From: Novosphingobium sediminicola
GTDB taxonomy: Bacteria; Pseudomonadota; Alphaproteobacteria; Sphingomonadales; Sphingomonadaceae
Assembly: GCF_014196525.1 (NCBI RefSeq)
Contig: NZ_JACIDX010000001.1
Location: 62,001 to 126,000 of the forward strand
Direction: 5' to 3'
Length of the DNA stretch: 64,000 bases
Shown here: positions 8,827-16,178 of the stretch, piece after piece
How positions within the stretch are numbered: the stretch's first letter is position 1
Layout of the letters: the number at the start of each line of letters is the position of its first letter
Notes under the pieces: model-generated
Told to the model about the DNA's origin: nothing
The model's input: the letters and a program-made list of their open reading frames with translations, nothing else
The model's database searches: none
Made by a program: the position numbers and the translations under genes

Positions 8827-10530
8827 ATGAGCACCCCGACCCGCGACGATTTCGCGGCTCTCCTTGACGAATCGCTTGGCGGCGCCGCCAACGGTGGCTT
8901 TGAAGGCCGCGTAGTCAAGGGCACCATCACCGCCATCGAAAACGACAAGGCCGTCATCGACGTAGGCCTCAAGAGCGAAGGCCGCGTGCCGCTGCGCGAA
9001 TTCGCGATGGCCGGTCAGCCCCACGGTCTGTCGGTTGGCGATGAAGTCGAAGTGTTTGTCGACCGCGTCGAAAACGCTGACGGCGAAGCGATGCTCTCGC
9101 GTGACCGCGCTCGCCGCGAAGCCGCTTGGGACAAGCTTGAAAACGAATTTGGCGAAGGCAAGCGCGTTGAAGGCGTCATCTTCGGCCGCGTCAAGGGTGG
9201 CTTCACCGTCGACCTCGACGGCGCCGTGGCCTTCCTGCCCGGCTCGCAGGTCGACATCCGCCCCGTGCGCGACGTCACCCCGCTGCTCGACGTTCCCCAG
9301 CCGTTCCAGATCCTCAAGATGGACCGTCGCCGTGGCAACATTGTCGTGTCGCGCCGCGCCGTTCTGGAAGAAACCCGCGCCGAACAGCGCAGCGGCCTGA
9401 TCCAGAACCTCTCGGAAGGTCAGATCATCGACGGCGTGGTCAAGAACATCACCGATTACGGTGCGTTCGTTGATCTGGGCGGCATCGACGGCCTGCTGCA
9501 TGTCACCGACATGAGCTACAAGCGCGTGAACCACCCGAGCGAAGTGATCGCCATCGGCGACACCGTGCGCGTGCAAATCGTCCGCATCAACCAGGACACG
9601 CAGCGCATCAGCCTCGGCATGAAGCAGCTGGAATCGGATCCGTGGGATGGCGTTGCCGCCAAGTACCCGGTCGGCGCCAAGCTGCGCGGCACCGTCACGA
9701 ACATCACCGAATATGGTGCGTTTGTGGAGCTGGAAGCCGGCATCGAAGGCCTGGTCCACGTTTCGGAAATGTCCTGGACCAAGAAGAACGTCCACCCCGG
9801 CAAGATCGTTTCGACCTCGCAGGAAGTCGACGTGCTGGTTCTGGAAGTCGATTCGGACAAGCGCCGCATCTCGCTCGGCCTCAAGCAGGCTCAGCAGAAC
9901 CCGTGGGAAGCTTTCGCCGAACGTCACCCGGTTGGTTCGAGCGTCGAAGGCGAAGTCAAGAACGCCACCGAATTCGGCCTCTTCATCGGTCTGGACGGCG
10001 AAGTCGACGGCATGGTTCACATGTCGGACATCGCTTGGGGCATCTCGGGCGAAGACGCGCTGGCGCTGCACCGCAAGGGTGAAAGCGTCAAGGCGATCGT
10101 TCTGGACGTGGACATCGAAAAGGAGCGCATCTCGCTCGGCATCAAGCAGCTCGAAAAGGGCGCCCCGGCTGCCGGCGGCGTTTCGACCGCTGCTGGTTCC
10201 AATCTGAAGCGCAACGAAGTTGTCACCGTGACCGTGCTCGAAGTGCGTGACGGCGGCCTCGAAGTGCAGGCTGGCGACGATGGCGCCACCGGCTTCATCA
10301 AGCGTTCGGATCTGGGTCGCGACCGCGACGAACAGCGCCCCGACCGCTTCCAGGTCGGTCAGAAGATCGACGCCATGGTCACCGGTTTCGACCGTTCGAA
10401 GAAGCCCAGCTTCTCGATCAAGGCGCGTCAGCTGCACGAAGAAAAGGAAGCCGTCGAACAGTACGGTTCGTCGGATGCCGGCGCTTCGCTGGGCGACATC
10501 CTGGGCGCCGCTCTGAAGGCCAAGCAGTAA
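8827..10530 (+). CDS. rpsA: 30S ribosomal protein S1
   Basis: S1 binds mRNA and helps place it on the ribosome. The 567-residue protein is a string of six S1 (OB-fold) repeats, at roughly residues 28-95, 115-180, 200-270, 286-356, 372-442 and 457-527. Repeats three and four carry the typical ITDYGAFVDLGGIDGLLHV and ITEYGAFVELEAGIEGLVHV motifs. The start is the ATG at 8827 (MSTPTRDDFAALL), and the open frame upstream is non-coding leader. A clear intrinsic terminator follows 38 bases after the stop. The aroA-cmk-rpsA order is conserved in many proteobacteria; here a convergent lipoprotein gene lies between cmk and rpsA. Confidence 0.97.
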   Translation: MSTPTRDDFAALLDESLGGAANGGFEGRVVKGTITAIENDKAVIDVGLKSEGRVPLREFAMAGQPHGLSVGDEVEVFVDRVENADGEAMLSRDRARREAAWDKLENEFGEGKRVEGVIFGRVKGGFTVDLDGAVAFLPGSQVDIRPVRDVTPLLDVPQPFQILKMDRRRGNIVVSRRAVLEETRAEQRSGLIQNLSEGQIIDGVVKNITDYGAFVDLGGIDGLLHVTDMSYKRVNHPSEVIAIGDTVRVQIVRINQDTQRISLGMKQLESDPWDGVAAKYPVGAKLRGTVTNITEYGAFVELEAGIEGLVHVSEMSWTKKNVHPGKIVSTSQEVDVLVLEVDSDKRRISLGLKQAQQNPWEAFAERHPVGSSVEGEVKNATEFGLFIGLDGEVDGMVHMSDIAWGISGEDALALHRKGESVKAIVLDVDIEKERISLGIKQLEKGAPAAGGVSTAAGSNLKRNEVVTVTVLEVRDGGLEVQAGDDGATGFIKRSDLGRDRDEQRPDRFQVGQKIDAMVTGFDRSKKPSFSIKARQLHEEKEAVEQYGSSDAGASLGDILGAALKAKQ

Positions 10531-10568
10531 GCTTGAACCTTCTCAGCGCTGTAGCCTGAGACACAAAG

Positions 10569-10599
10569 ACCCGCTCGGAGCGATCCGGGCGGGTTTTTT
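10569..10599 (+). terminator. rpsA intrinsic terminator
   Basis: ACCCGCTCGGA (10569-10579) pairs with TCCGGGCGGGT (10584-10594) in an 11-base-pair stem with one G-U pair and the loop GCGA. It is followed at once by six T residues. Confidence 0.93.
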
Positions 10600-10625
10600 G
10601 TTGGGGGTTTAGGTTTAGGGATAGA

Positions 10626-10812
10626 ATGCGAGGGTCTAGACCCTCGCGCTCCCATTACTGTCCTCGTTGCGCCAAAGGTTCACCCTTGCGTCCAGCTTGC
10701 CGCGCCGCAGGCTTTAAATAAGGCGGCTTTGCCGCATGACGCTTGTTCGCAAGCAAAGCGCAACCAGTATCGGGATTGCAAAGGGCTTTCGCCCTTTGCC
10801 CGCCGGAGGCAT
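10626..10812. repeat. modular palindromic intergenic element, copy A
   Basis: This occupies most of the 320-base gap between rpsA and gloB. It holds the perfect 20-base palindrome GCGAGGGTCTAGACCCTCGC (10628-10647), then a half copy of the GCGCCGCAGGCTTTAA arm, GCGGC-TTT-GCCGC (10723-10735) and GCTTG-TTCG-CAAGC. The last hairpin is GCAAAGGGC-TTTC-GCCCTTTGC (10778-10799), followed by CCGCCGGAGGC. Related copies lie near 29.8, 33.5 and 57.1 kb. It resembles a REP/BIME-type element; no coding potential is seen. Confidence 0.85.
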
Positions 10813-10850
10813 AAGCCTTTCCCGAATCCCCACCACAGGACCGTTTGACG

Positions 10851-11609
10851 ATGCCCATCGAGATCCACCAATTCCCCTGTCTTTCGGATAATTACGGCTT
10901 TCTGCTTCACGATCCGGCCACGGGCGAGACGGTGTGTATCGACACACCGGACGCTGAGGAATACCTGCGTCAGGCCGCAGCGAGGGGCTGGAGGATCACC
11001 CAGATCTGGAACACGCATTGGCACAAGGATCATGCGGGCGGGAATGGCGCGATCAAGGCGGCGACAGGCTGTATGATCACCGCGCCCGCAGGCGATGCGG
11101 GCAAGATTGAGGGCGTGGACCGGACGGTCGATCAAGGCGATTCCGTGGCTTTGGGAGCGTATCGCGCACAGGTCATCAATGTAGGCGGCCATACGCTGGG
11201 CCATGTTGCCTACCATTTGCCTGAGGCTTCTGTGGCGTTCGTTGGCGATGCGTTGTTTGCGCTGGGCTGTGGACGGATGTTTGAGGGCACAGCCTCGCAA
11301 TTTTGGGCCAGTCTGGAGCGAATCAAGGCGCTGCCCGCCGACACCACGCTTTATTGCGCGCATGAATATACGGCCAGCAATGCGCGATTCGCGCTGCATG
11401 CCGACCCGGAAAATGCCGCGCTGGCCGCCTATTACGAAGAAATCGCCGCCCGGCGCGCGCGAGGCGAGGCGACCGTTCCCTTCTCTCTGGAGCGCGAACT
11501 GGTCACCAATCCGTTCCTGCGGGCCGACAGCGCCGATATTCAGGCCCGCTGGGGCGCCGATCCGGTCAGTGCCTTTGCCGCCTTGCGTGAGGCCAAGAAC
11601 AGCTTTTAA
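10851..11609 (+). CDS. gloB: hydroxyacylglutathione hydrolase (glyoxalase II)
   Basis: Glyoxalase II hydrolyses S-lactoylglutathione to lactate and glutathione, the second step of methylglyoxal detoxification. The 252-residue protein is a metallo-beta-lactamase-fold enzyme. The metal-binding motif THWHKDHAGG lies at residues 55-64, followed by GGHTLGHVAYHL, GDALFALGCGRMFEG and YCAHEYTASNARFA, the last being specific for the family. The ATG at 10851 is preceded by AGGA. It lies downstream of the repeat element and probably has its own promoter. Confidence 0.95.
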   Translation: MPIEIHQFPCLSDNYGFLLHDPATGETVCIDTPDAEEYLRQAAARGWRITQIWNTHWHKDHAGGNGAIKAATGCMITAPAGDAGKIEGVDRTVDQGDSVALGAYRAQVINVGGHTLGHVAYHLPEASVAFVGDALFALGCGRMFEGTASQFWASLERIKALPADTTLYCAHEYTASNARFALHADPENAALAAYYEEIAARRARGEATVPFSLERELVTNPFLRADSADIQARWGADPVSAFAALREAKNSF

Positions 11610-11619
11610 GCAAGGCGCG

Positions 11620-11973
11620 TCACAGCTTGAACTGCACCACCGCATGGACGACGGAGGTCTTGTTCACCCCCGTCACATGCGGCACGAAGCCCACGCGCAG
11701 CGGCCCCAATTTGACGCCCGCCATCGCATAGGGTTCGATCAGATGGTTCGGATAGCCGGTGACACCTCCGATTTCGAAGAACAGCGGCAGGTGATCCGTT
11801 TCCGCGCGCCACCCGATCTGAAATGAAGGCCGACGATAGGAATTGTAATAGCCGCCCACGACAAAGCCACATTCGCTTTGGGCGTAGAGGCCATAATTCT
11901 GATCGTTATAGCCCGGCTTTTCGTGAATGGAGAGCAGGTGAAGGCCGATAGCCGCCAAATTCAGACAATTCAT
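11620..11973 (-). CDS. small hypothetical protein, beta-rich
   Basis: A 117-residue protein starting MNCLNLAAIGLHLLS, with a run of aromatic and glycine-rich strands (YGLYAQSECGFVVGGYYNSY, FFEIGGVTGYPN, VGFVPHVTGVN). Similar short proteins occur, as I recall, in phage and proteobacterial genomes with no known role. The frame is open to 12099, but that upstream part is AT-richer and lacks a good ribosome-binding site, so the ATG at 11973 is preferred with moderate certainty. It converges on gloB with a ten-base gap. Acquisition by transfer is possible. Confidence 0.55.
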   Translation of the reverse strand: MNCLNLAAIGLHLLSIHEKPGYNDQNYGLYAQSECGFVVGGYYNSYRRPSFQIGWRAETDHLPLFFEIGGVTGYPNHLIEPYAMAGVKLGPLRVGFVPHVTGVNKTSVVHAVVQFKL

Positions 11974-12158
11974 CGCCAATTCGTCTCTTTCACTGCTAGA
12001 TCCCGCCCGAAGAGCACATGCTTTTAGCCCAAGGGATCTTTGCATTTTGCAGCGAATGACGAGGTAGTCCTGCTCACTCCTCCGTTTCAACGATAGCAAG
12101 TATGAGCCATCGTCCCACCCAGAGATTATATAGCTAATTTTACACGATTTTTAAAGCT

Positions 12159-12353
12159 TCACGACTTGGGGCCGTCCTGATCTTCCCGCTTAACACCATC
12201 GAGAAGGCGTTCGGCCCGCTCCTTGTCGGCCTTGGCGATCACCCGCGCAGTCTTGGTTTGACCATGCAGAGCACGATTGGCCTGCGCCTGCTTTTCCGCC
12301 TCGCCGCGCGCCCGCGCCTTGCGGGCCATGCGCAAATTGATGATATCCGCCAT
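12159..12353 (-). CDS. DUF4169 family protein
   Basis: A 64-residue, very basic, helical protein (MADIINLRMARKARARGEAE...) matching the DUF4169 pattern: an N-terminal DIINLR motif followed by alternating Arg/Lys/Ala/Glu residues. The function is unknown. The ATG at 12353 fits the family start better than the upstream ATG at 12401, which falls in the terminator of the ATP synthase operon. It lies directly downstream of atpF on the same strand, separated by that terminator. Confidence 0.8.
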   Translation of the reverse strand: MADIINLRMARKARARGEAEKQAQANRALHGQTKTARVIAKADKERAERLLDGVKREDQDGPKS

Positions 12354-12371
12354 GATCCTGCCTCCAAACGC

Positions 12372-12397
12372 AAAAAGCCCCGCCGGAGCGGGGCTTT
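12372..12397 (-). terminator. intrinsic terminator of the F0 operon
   Basis: On the minus strand AAAGCCCCGC pairs with GCGGGGCTTT across the loop TCCG, a ten-base-pair stem (12374-12397), followed by a T tract (12372-12376). It ends 25 bases past the atpF stop. Confidence 0.9.
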
Positions 12398-12421
12398 CCA
12401 CCAGATCCGCAAAGATCAGGA

Positions 12422-12976
12422 TTACAGACCGGCGATCGCCGCGTCCACCTGAGCCTTGTCAGCATCGACGCCGTAACGGCCGGCGATCAGACCGCGAGCC
12501 GCCGTAGCAGCAGCTTCGGCCGCCTTGGCCTGAAGCTCGGCCACAGCCGCACGTTCCGCCGCTTCGATCTTGTCGCCGGCGATCTTTTCGCGGCGCGCAA
12601 TCACAGCGGTGGTGTCGGCTTCGGCCTTGGCGATGATCGCCTCGGCTTCATGCTTGGCATGCTCAACCAGTTGCGCGGCTTCCTTTTCGGCACCGGCAAT
12701 ACGGGCGGCATATTCAGCGCGCAGCTTGTCGGCTTCAGCGCGCAGCGCCTTGGCTTCGTCCAACTGCTTGCGGATTTCGGCAATGCTGCCGTCCAGTCCC
12801 TTGGTGATCACCGAGGGAACCTTGAGCACGATAGCGACCAGGATCAGCACCGCCATCGAAGCGGCAACGATCTGCGGCGCCGAGGCAACACCCAGCATCA
12901 GCGGTTCGGCGGCTTCGTGACCGCCATGTTCGGCAGCACCGGCAGCCAGAACGGCCAGAGTAGCAAGATCAGCCAT
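12422..12976 (-). CDS. atpF: ATP synthase F0 subunit b
   Basis: Subunit b forms the peripheral stalk that links the F1 head to the membrane part. The 184-residue protein has one N-terminal membrane segment (about residues 33-53, APQIVAASMAVLILVAIVLK), then a long Ala/Glu/Lys/Arg-rich helix to the end. Its start overlaps the preceding b' gene by eight bases. As in other photosynthetic-type and alphaproteobacterial operons, two diverged b subunits are present. No F1 genes are adjacent, so they lie elsewhere on the chromosome. Confidence 0.93.
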   Translation of the reverse strand: MADLATLAVLAAGAAEHGGHEAAEPLMLGVASAPQIVAASMAVLILVAIVLKVPSVITKGLDGSIAEIRKQLDEAKALRAEADKLRAEYAARIAGAEKEAAQLVEHAKHEAEAIIAKAEADTTAVIARREKIAGDKIEAAERAAVAELQAKAAEAAATAARGLIAGRYGVDADKAQVDAAIAGL

Positions 12977-13460
12977 GGAGGACCTCCTTCACGGCGGCGC
13001 GGGCGGCATCGCCTTCCACGCTCAGGCCGGCAAGGCGGGCGACGATGTCGCTGGCCGCTTCGCTGGCAACGGTTTCGATTTCGGTCAGCGCCTGTGCGCG
13101 GGCCGTGGCAAGGCGCGCATCGGCCTCGGCCATACGGGCGTCGATCACAGAGGCAGCCTGAGCCAGACGGGCTTCGCTGGCCTTGGTGCCTTCGGCCTTG
13201 GCCTTGGCGATCAGGGCCTGAGCTTCGGCGCGCTGCTTGTTGCTGGTCGCGGCCCAATTGGCCTCTTCTGCTTCGGCGGCGCGGCGCGCGGCTTCGGCGG
13301 CGGCCAGATCATCAGCGATCTGCTTGTCGCGATTTGCCACCGTTGCCTGAACCTTGGGCACGAAGCCTCGGCCAACGACAAAGAAGACAAATCCGAAGAA
13401 GATCAGCGCCCAGAAGATCTGGGACGCATAGGTTGCGGATAGCTGCGCAATCTGAGGCAT
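12969..13460 (-). CDS. atpF': ATP synthase F0 subunit b'
   Basis: This is the second, diverged b-type stalk subunit. The 163-residue protein starts MPQIAQLSATYASQIFWALIFFGFVFFVV, with a membrane segment at about residues 14-32, followed by a long charged coiled helix. The motif MPQ..QLS.TY.SQIFW is typical of b'. A GTG one codon upstream is possible, but the ATG at 13460 is preferred. It is thought to pair with AtpF as a heterodimeric stalk. Confidence 0.93.
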   Translation of the reverse strand: MPQIAQLSATYASQIFWALIFFGFVFFVVGRGFVPKVQATVANRDKQIADDLAAAEAARRAAEAEEANWAATSNKQRAEAQALIAKAKAEGTKASEARLAQAASVIDARMAEADARLATARAQALTEIETVASEAASDIVARLAGLSVEGDAARAAVKEVLHG

Positions 13461-13617
13461 CACTTAGGTTCCGGTCGCTGTGCGTCGGGCCGGATGGACC
13501 AGACGGTGTTACCGCAAGGCCGCGGTATCATCCAGAACAGGACAACCGGGCCAAGAAATTCATGCGGCGATTCCGACCGGGGCAAAACGCCCCGGTCAGC
13601 ATCACCTTGGTATTCGT

Positions 13618-13845
13618 TCAGGCGACGAAGATCAGGATCATCGCCACGACGAACGAGAGCAGACCCAGAAGTTCAGCAGCCGCGAAGCCGATGAACAGAC
13701 GGCCCTGCTGGCCATCAGCGGCGCCGGGGTTGCGCAGAGCGGATTCGAGGAACGAACCGAACACGTTACCCACGCCCAGGGCAGCCACACCGGCGCCGAT
13801 AGCGGCCAGACCAGCACCGATCAGCTTTGCGCTTGCAGGTTCCAT
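13618..13845 (-). CDS. atpE: ATP synthase F0 subunit c
   Basis: Subunit c forms the proton-driven rotor ring. The 75-residue protein is two membrane helices around the polar loop ALRNPGAADGQQGRLF. The proton-carrying glutamate is residue 58 (GFAAAELLGLL). Two in-frame ATGs exist, at 13851 and 13845. AAGGAG lies only two bases before the first and eight before the second, and family members start M(D/E)..AAKLIGAG, so 13845 is chosen. Confidence 0.95.
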   Translation of the reverse strand: MEPASAKLIGAGLAAIGAGVAALGVGNVFGSFLESALRNPGAADGQQGRLFIGFAAAELLGLLSFVVAMILIFVA

Positions 13846-13907
13846 TTCCATAACTCCTTTTGAACGAATTTCGTTGGTTGAAAGGCTTTGATGTACGTCT
13901 TGAAAAC

Positions 13908-14693
13908 TTAGTGCAGGTTTTCGGCGTCGTTGAGATACAGCGAGGTCAACAGCGCGAAAACATAAGCCTGGATGCCAGCCACCAGAATTTCCAGCGCGCA
14001 AATGGCGATCATCAACCCAAAGCTGGGCAGGCCGACAACAGCACCCCACAGCACGCCCGAATTGGCCGAACTGATGACGAAGCTGGAGAGCACTTCGAGC
14101 AGCACGTGGCCCGCCATCATCGCCACGAACAAACGCAGCGCGAGAGAGAAGGGACGCACGAGGAACGAGATCAGCTCGATAAAGGGGATCAGCCACAGCA
14201 GCCATGCAGGCGTGCCATGCGGCACGAACAGGCTGAAAAAGTGCAGGCCATGGCGGGCAAAGCCCACGATCAGCACGATCGAGAAGGACAGGATCGCCAG
14301 AACGCCGGTCACCGTAAAGTGGCTGGTCGCGGTAAAGGGATGGATCCCGAACAGACCCAGCGGCAGCAGCCCCAGAACGTTCGAGAAGAGAATGAAGCTG
14401 AACAGCGAGAAGATGTAGGGCACATACTTCTTGCCCTTGGGGCCAACATTGGCGGCCAGCAGATTGTCAATAAAGCCAACCAGACCTTCAACCATCACCT
14501 GCCAGCGGCCGGGAACGGTCTGACCCTTGGCGCCGCCCGCGACAAACGCGAAAAGCACGCCAACCGAGATCAGCATCCACAGCGCCGAATTGGTGAAAGC
14601 AATGTTGTGCCCGGCAATGGTCCACTGATCGGTGCCAAAAAGCGGCTCGATCATGAACTGGTGCATCGGATCGACTTTGCCCTGTTCGGCCAC
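13908..14693 (-). CDS. atpB: ATP synthase F0 subunit a
   Basis: Subunit a holds the proton half-channels against the c ring. The 261-residue membrane protein has five to six helices. It carries the essential arginine at residue 187 in SLALRLFVAMMAGHVLL and a glutamate at about 173 in IPFIELISFLVRPFSL. It starts with ATG at 14693, between atpI and atpE in the usual order I-B-E-F'-F. Confidence 0.96.
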   Translation of the reverse strand: MAEQGKVDPMHQFMIEPLFGTDQWTIAGHNIAFTNSALWMLISVGVLFAFVAGGAKGQTVPGRWQVMVEGLVGFIDNLLAANVGPKGKKYVPYIFSLFSFILFSNVLGLLPLGLFGIHPFTATSHFTVTGVLAILSFSIVLIVGFARHGLHFFSLFVPHGTPAWLLWLIPFIELISFLVRPFSLALRLFVAMMAGHVLLEVLSSFVISSANSGVLWGAVVGLPSFGLMIAICALEILVAGIQAYVFALLTSLYLNDAENLH

Positions 14694-14786
14694 GCTTTAT
14701 GCCCCCTTGCCTATGCATCGTAAGCGGTCGTTCGTAACCCCTTCGTTGGGGCGAACCTTGTCCAGAGCCCATGCTCTGTTCAAGGA

Positions 14787-15107
14787 TCATTCAGACCGCC
14801 GGGTGGAAATCCGGATAATGTTCCTGAAAGCGGCGAAGGTGCCAAGCCCCATCACCACCAACAGACCCCAATGGCCGCGCCCGATCAACTGGTCGATAGT
14901 CCAGCCGATGAACGCACCGCCACCGATCCCCGCGATCAGTTCGGCCAGAACCCGGTTGCCCAGACGATAGCTATCGTCAGATTGCGCCCCCGCATTCGGC
15001 GTTTTACGCATTTCCTCCCGCTCCCGAACGGCGTTAATCCGTTCATCGAGCGATGCGAGGCGCGCATCCTCACCGCGTTGATCCTGTGCCTCCGGCTCGT
15101 TGCTCAA
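14787..15107 (-). CDS. atpI: ATP synthase assembly protein AtpI
   Basis: AtpI is a small membrane protein thought to help assemble the c ring. The 106-residue protein has a charged N-terminus of about 45 residues and then two membrane segments around GNRVLAELIAGIGGGAFIGW and GLLVVMGLGTFAAFRN. This glycine-rich pair is typical of alphaproteobacterial AtpI. It is the first gene of the F0 operon. Confidence 0.9.
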   Translation of the reverse strand: MSNEPEAQDQRGEDARLASLDERINAVREREEMRKTPNAGAQSDDSYRLGNRVLAELIAGIGGGAFIGWTIDQLIGRGHWGLLVVMGLGTFAAFRNIIRISTRRSE

Positions 15108-15402
15108 TTCTCTCTCCCGCCTGCCTGTCCTTTAAACCGGACTGTGGGGCCAAAAAGAGCCTTGTGCAACGGCTGTCCGCTCAGGGCGCCTGCCCCTTAG
15201 GCGGGGGGTCAGCCCAAGTCAACCGGTCGCTAGGTAGTAGTAAGGTAGCATAAAGCCGTTCGCGCCATTTTCAGGCGGGTACGTATGCACAGAAAATGCG
15301 GGAACCGGCAAATATCGCGCAATTGTCGGACATCTGCGCCAACCCGCGCGAATCACCTGTACCAAAGACCCACCTGATTGAGGCCCCCGGCAAAGGGCAA
15401 AG
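15108..15402. other. intergenic region upstream of the F0 operon
   Basis: This is the gap between atpI and the ydbL terminator. It contains the candidate atp promoter and GC-rich inverted segments near 15178-15210. I see no open reading frame with a credible start and no RNA gene. Confidence 0.6.
15247..15274 (-). promoter_or_regulatory. candidate atpI-operon promoter
   Basis: On the minus strand CTGAAA (15269-15274) is followed after 16 bases by TATGCT (15247-15252), a sigma-70-like pair. It lies about 140 bases upstream of the atpI start. No mapping data exist, so it remains a guess from the sequence. Confidence 0.35.
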
Positions 15403-15434
15403 AAAAACCGCGCGGGAACCATGCCCCACGCGGT
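15403..15434 (-). terminator. terminator of the ydbH-ynbE-ydbL operon
   Basis: On the minus strand ACCGCGTGGG pairs with CCCGCGCGGT (ten base pairs with one G-U) across an eight-base loop, followed by TTTTT. It lies just after the ydbL stop. Confidence 0.88.
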
Positions 15435-15459
15435 CGATCCTAACAACGGTTAAACCCGC

Positions 15460-15855
15460 TTATGCAGGACAGCGGCTGTCGCGCACCGGAGCGCCCGCGC
15501 CCCTCACCTGCCAGCTGCCGTCGGGGGTCTGATACTTTTCCCCCGGCTGGGTCTGCATCACCAGCTTGCATCCGGTGGTAAAGGCATATTCCTCGACCGT
15601 GGCATGCTGGGCCTGGGCGCGTTCGGCATAGACCGCCTTGCGCTTGATGTTGATGTCATCGACCAACCGCTTGAGATCGGGCGTCGAGGCACCCACGATC
15701 CCCAGATAGCCGGTGGGCATTTCGCCCACCTGTCCGGCCGAACGCGCGGCGGCATAGGCCGGATCGCGAACCTGCGCCATGGCAACGCCCGCCATTGCCG
15801 GAACAAGCAGCGCGGCGACCAAAAAAGGCGAAACAGAAGCAAAAACGCGCGACAT
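15460..15855 (-). CDS. ydbL: YdbL family periplasmic protein (DUF1318)
   Basis: The 131-residue protein has a signal peptide (about residues 1-27, ending GVAMAQ) and the DUF1318/YdbL signature around GEMPTGYLGI and LVDDINIKRKAVYAERAQ. A C-terminal extension of about 40 residues holds two cysteines (GCKLVM and RCPA), which could form a disulfide. Its ATG overlaps the ynbE stop by one base (TGATG). YdbL is thought to assist the YdbH-YnbE intermembrane bridge in E. coli. Confidence 0.88.
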   Translation of the reverse strand: MSRVFASVSPFLVAALLVPAMAGVAMAQVRDPAYAAARSAGQVGEMPTGYLGIVGASTPDLKRLVDDINIKRKAVYAERAQAQHATVEEYAFTTGCKLVMQTQPGEKYQTPDGSWQVRGAGAPVRDSRCPA

Positions 15856-16178
15856 CAGAAGATATCCTTATTGCTATCAATCGTTTTGCCCGCATCAGCG
15901 GCCAGACGATAGATGACTTCCTGTTTGATGTTGATGTTCAGCTCGATCACGATCGGCTTATCAGGCGCGCTTACGGTGATACACCCCGAGAGCGCACCGG
16001 TCATTCCCAGCAAAAGAGCCGAAACCCCCAGCCGGACGGGTCGTTTGCGCCAGAACACTGGCATTTCTGGCAACAGACGTCCGCCCGGCCCCTGTGCCCT
16101 GCCATGTCGTGCTTCCCGCTGGTCCATACGGGAATCTTTTGCCACGGCGGGACGGTGGGTCAATCTATTACGCTTCAT
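15855..16178 (-). CDS. ynbE: YnbE family outer-membrane lipoprotein
   Basis: YnbE is the small lipoprotein partner of YdbH. The mature part, CITVSAPDKPIVIELNINIKQEVIYRL, is shown here only in pieces: the lipobox is LSGC, and APDKPIVIELNINIKQEV is the family core. The ATG at 16178 overlaps the ydbH stop (ATGA), which argues for it, but it gives 65 residues before the lipid cysteine. An ATG at 16064 would give a normal 27-residue signal peptide but has no clear ribosome-binding site. The start is therefore uncertain. Confidence 0.87.
   Translation of the reverse strand: MKRNRLTHRPAVAKDSRMDQREARHGRAQGPGGRLLPEMPVFWRKRPVRLGVSALLLGMTGALSGCITVSAPDKPIVIELNINIKQEVIYRLAADAGKTIDSNKDIF

Noticed and set aside
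10626..10812. CRISPR-like array in the rpsA-gloB gap
   Set aside because: The hairpins differ from each other and no regular repeat-spacer pattern exists.
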